Below are positions 63,372 to 64,000 of a stretch of 64,000 nucleotides of DNA, piece after piece. The position numbers and the translations under genes were made by a program. The notes under the pieces were generated by a model. It had not been told where the DNA came from and made no database searches. It saw only the letters and a list, made by a program, of their open reading frames with translations. Within the stretch, counting starts at the first letter, position 1. Each line of letters starts with the position of its first letter. Origin of the DNA: Pectobacterium parmentieri. GTDB lineage: Bacteria; Pseudomonadota; Gammaproteobacteria; Enterobacterales; Enterobacteriaceae. Where the stretch lies: positions 1,364,001-1,428,000 of the forward strand of contig NZ_CP015749.1 of the NCBI RefSeq assembly GCF_001742145.1, given 5' to 3'.

Positions 63372-64000
63372 ATGCTTTTGTTACTCGTTTTGGCTGTGAT
63401 TGCTGTAGCTATTTATAGCTGGTTAAAACAGCCGCAATATATTTCACCAGAGGTGAAACCCCAACCGGAAAATCCACTCTTTCGCGATGGCGCGTTTCAT
63501 AACCCGATCGCACGCCCGACGAGGAACCAAAATCGAATTGCGCTGCTATATCATTTTCTTTTCGGTAAAGATGTTGGCGCGTTACCAGATATCCGCTTGC
63601 CGTCGGAAAAAACCGATCTACATCAGTTAAGTAAAACGGAGAACGTCATCATCTGGATGGGACACTCCAGCTACTTTATTCAACTGGAAGGGAAAACCTT
63701 TCTGCTGGATCCGGTATTTAGCGACAACGCCTCGCCGGTGCCGCGCACCAATATTGCTTTCGAAGGCAGTAATGTGTATTCACCGGAAGACGTTCCCGAA
63801 ATCGACTATCTGCTGATCACTCACGACCATTGGGATCATTTGGATTACCCCACGCTGAACGCGTTACGAGGAAAAATCCGCCGTATTGTCACGTTAACCG
63901 GCGTTGGTTCCTATTTTGTGAAATGGGGCTTTCCCCAGGAAAGCATTACCGAAGGCGACTGGTTCAGTTGCCTGAAAGAGGACGGGGTAGACATTCATGT
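63372..64000 (+). CDS. metallo-beta-lactamase-fold hydrolase, N-terminal part
   Basis: An open frame from ATG 63372 (GGAAAAACGCT upstream) to the right edge, 209 codons so far. An N-terminal membrane anchor (LLLLVLAVIAVAIYSWL) is followed by IARPTRNQNRIALLYHFLFG, VIIWMGHSSYFIQLEGKTFL and the metal motif LLITHDHWDHLDYPTL (HxHxDH). This is the RomA/NAPE-PLD-like subgroup of the MBL superfamily, predicted to hydrolyse a phosphodiester or lipid substrate. The C-terminal part lies beyond the window. Confidence 0.88.
   Translation, partial: MLLLLVLAVIAVAIYSWLKQPQYISPEVKPQPENPLFRDGAFHNPIARPTRNQNRIALLYHFLFGKDVGALPDIRLPSEKTDLHQLSKTENVIIWMGHSSYFIQLEGKTFLLDPVFSDNASPVPRTNIAFEGSNVYSPEDVPEIDYLLITHDHWDHLDYPTLNALRGKIRRIVTLTGVGSYFVKWGFPQESITEGDWFSCLKEDGVDIH

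Overview
The window looks like a chromosomal segment of a soft-rot enterobacterium, most probably Pectobacterium. This rests on a periplasmic pectate lyase of family PL2 next to KdgM-type oligogalacturonate porins, an asc-type beta-glucoside operon, a GH43 xylosidase with its GPH transporter, a wrecked two-partner/CDI locus, and enterobacterial IS1 and IS200 elements. Species was not determined; no searches could be run.

Layout. 0-7 kb: the end of a MetQ/NlpA-type lipoprotein gene, a Bor-family lipoprotein, an M20 dipeptidase with a divergent LysR regulator, a CSS-EAL c-di-GMP phosphodiesterase, a small orphan gene and a GntR regulator. 7-14 kb: an AT-rich accessory region. It starts with a TpsB (FhaC/ShlB-like) gene cut by IS1. 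Then come a CdiA-type toxin tail with a probable immunity gene, a decayed second CdiA C-terminus with its immunity gene, SymE copies and relics, an IS200/IS605 element, an IS3-family relic and a row of small genes that look like orphan immunity genes. 14-20 kb: an ABC binding protein, then pelP and two KdgM porins (pectin oligomer uptake and cleavage). 20-26 kb: a Gfo/Idh/MocA oxidoreductase and an AraC/GPH transporter/GH43 xyloside module.

25.8-38 kb: a urea-nitrogen operon made of allophanate hydrolase, urea carboxylase, a GntR regulator and the urtABCDE transporter. A good sigma-54 promoter (GG-N10-GC) precedes it, so the cell probably takes up urea and degrades it by the ATP-dependent urea amidolyase route under nitrogen control. 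38.6-48 kb: a sulfur-salvage cluster (polar amino acid ABC transporter with two paralogous binding proteins, GNAT acetyltransferase, FMN monooxygenase, flavin reductase, M20 deacylase, second luciferase-like protein). Its content parallels the Bacillus ytmI/yxe S-alkylcysteine and S-succinocysteine pathway. 49-53.3 kb: LacI regulator, PTS enzyme IIBC and 6-phospho-beta-glucosidase (asc-like).

53.5-58 kb: an inositol-phosphatase-like gene and small genes, then a compact minus-strand operon of an RNA ligase, an HD-domain/polynucleotide kinase fusion (HD-Pnk) and a 204-residue unknown. This is a predicted RNA end-healing and sealing system. It is preceded by about 250 nt of GC-rich, hairpin-rich DNA that may encode an RNA, and is the best candidate for a poorly described system here. 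58-64 kb: a secreted protein of unknown function, then the aztABCD zinc uptake operon behind a perfect 20-bp Zur-like palindrome. The azt operon lies between an intact gene and a second, partly deleted copy of that gene's 3' end, which suggests a duplication or insertion event. The window ends inside a metallo-beta-lactamase-fold gene.

No rRNA, tRNA or CRISPR array was seen.
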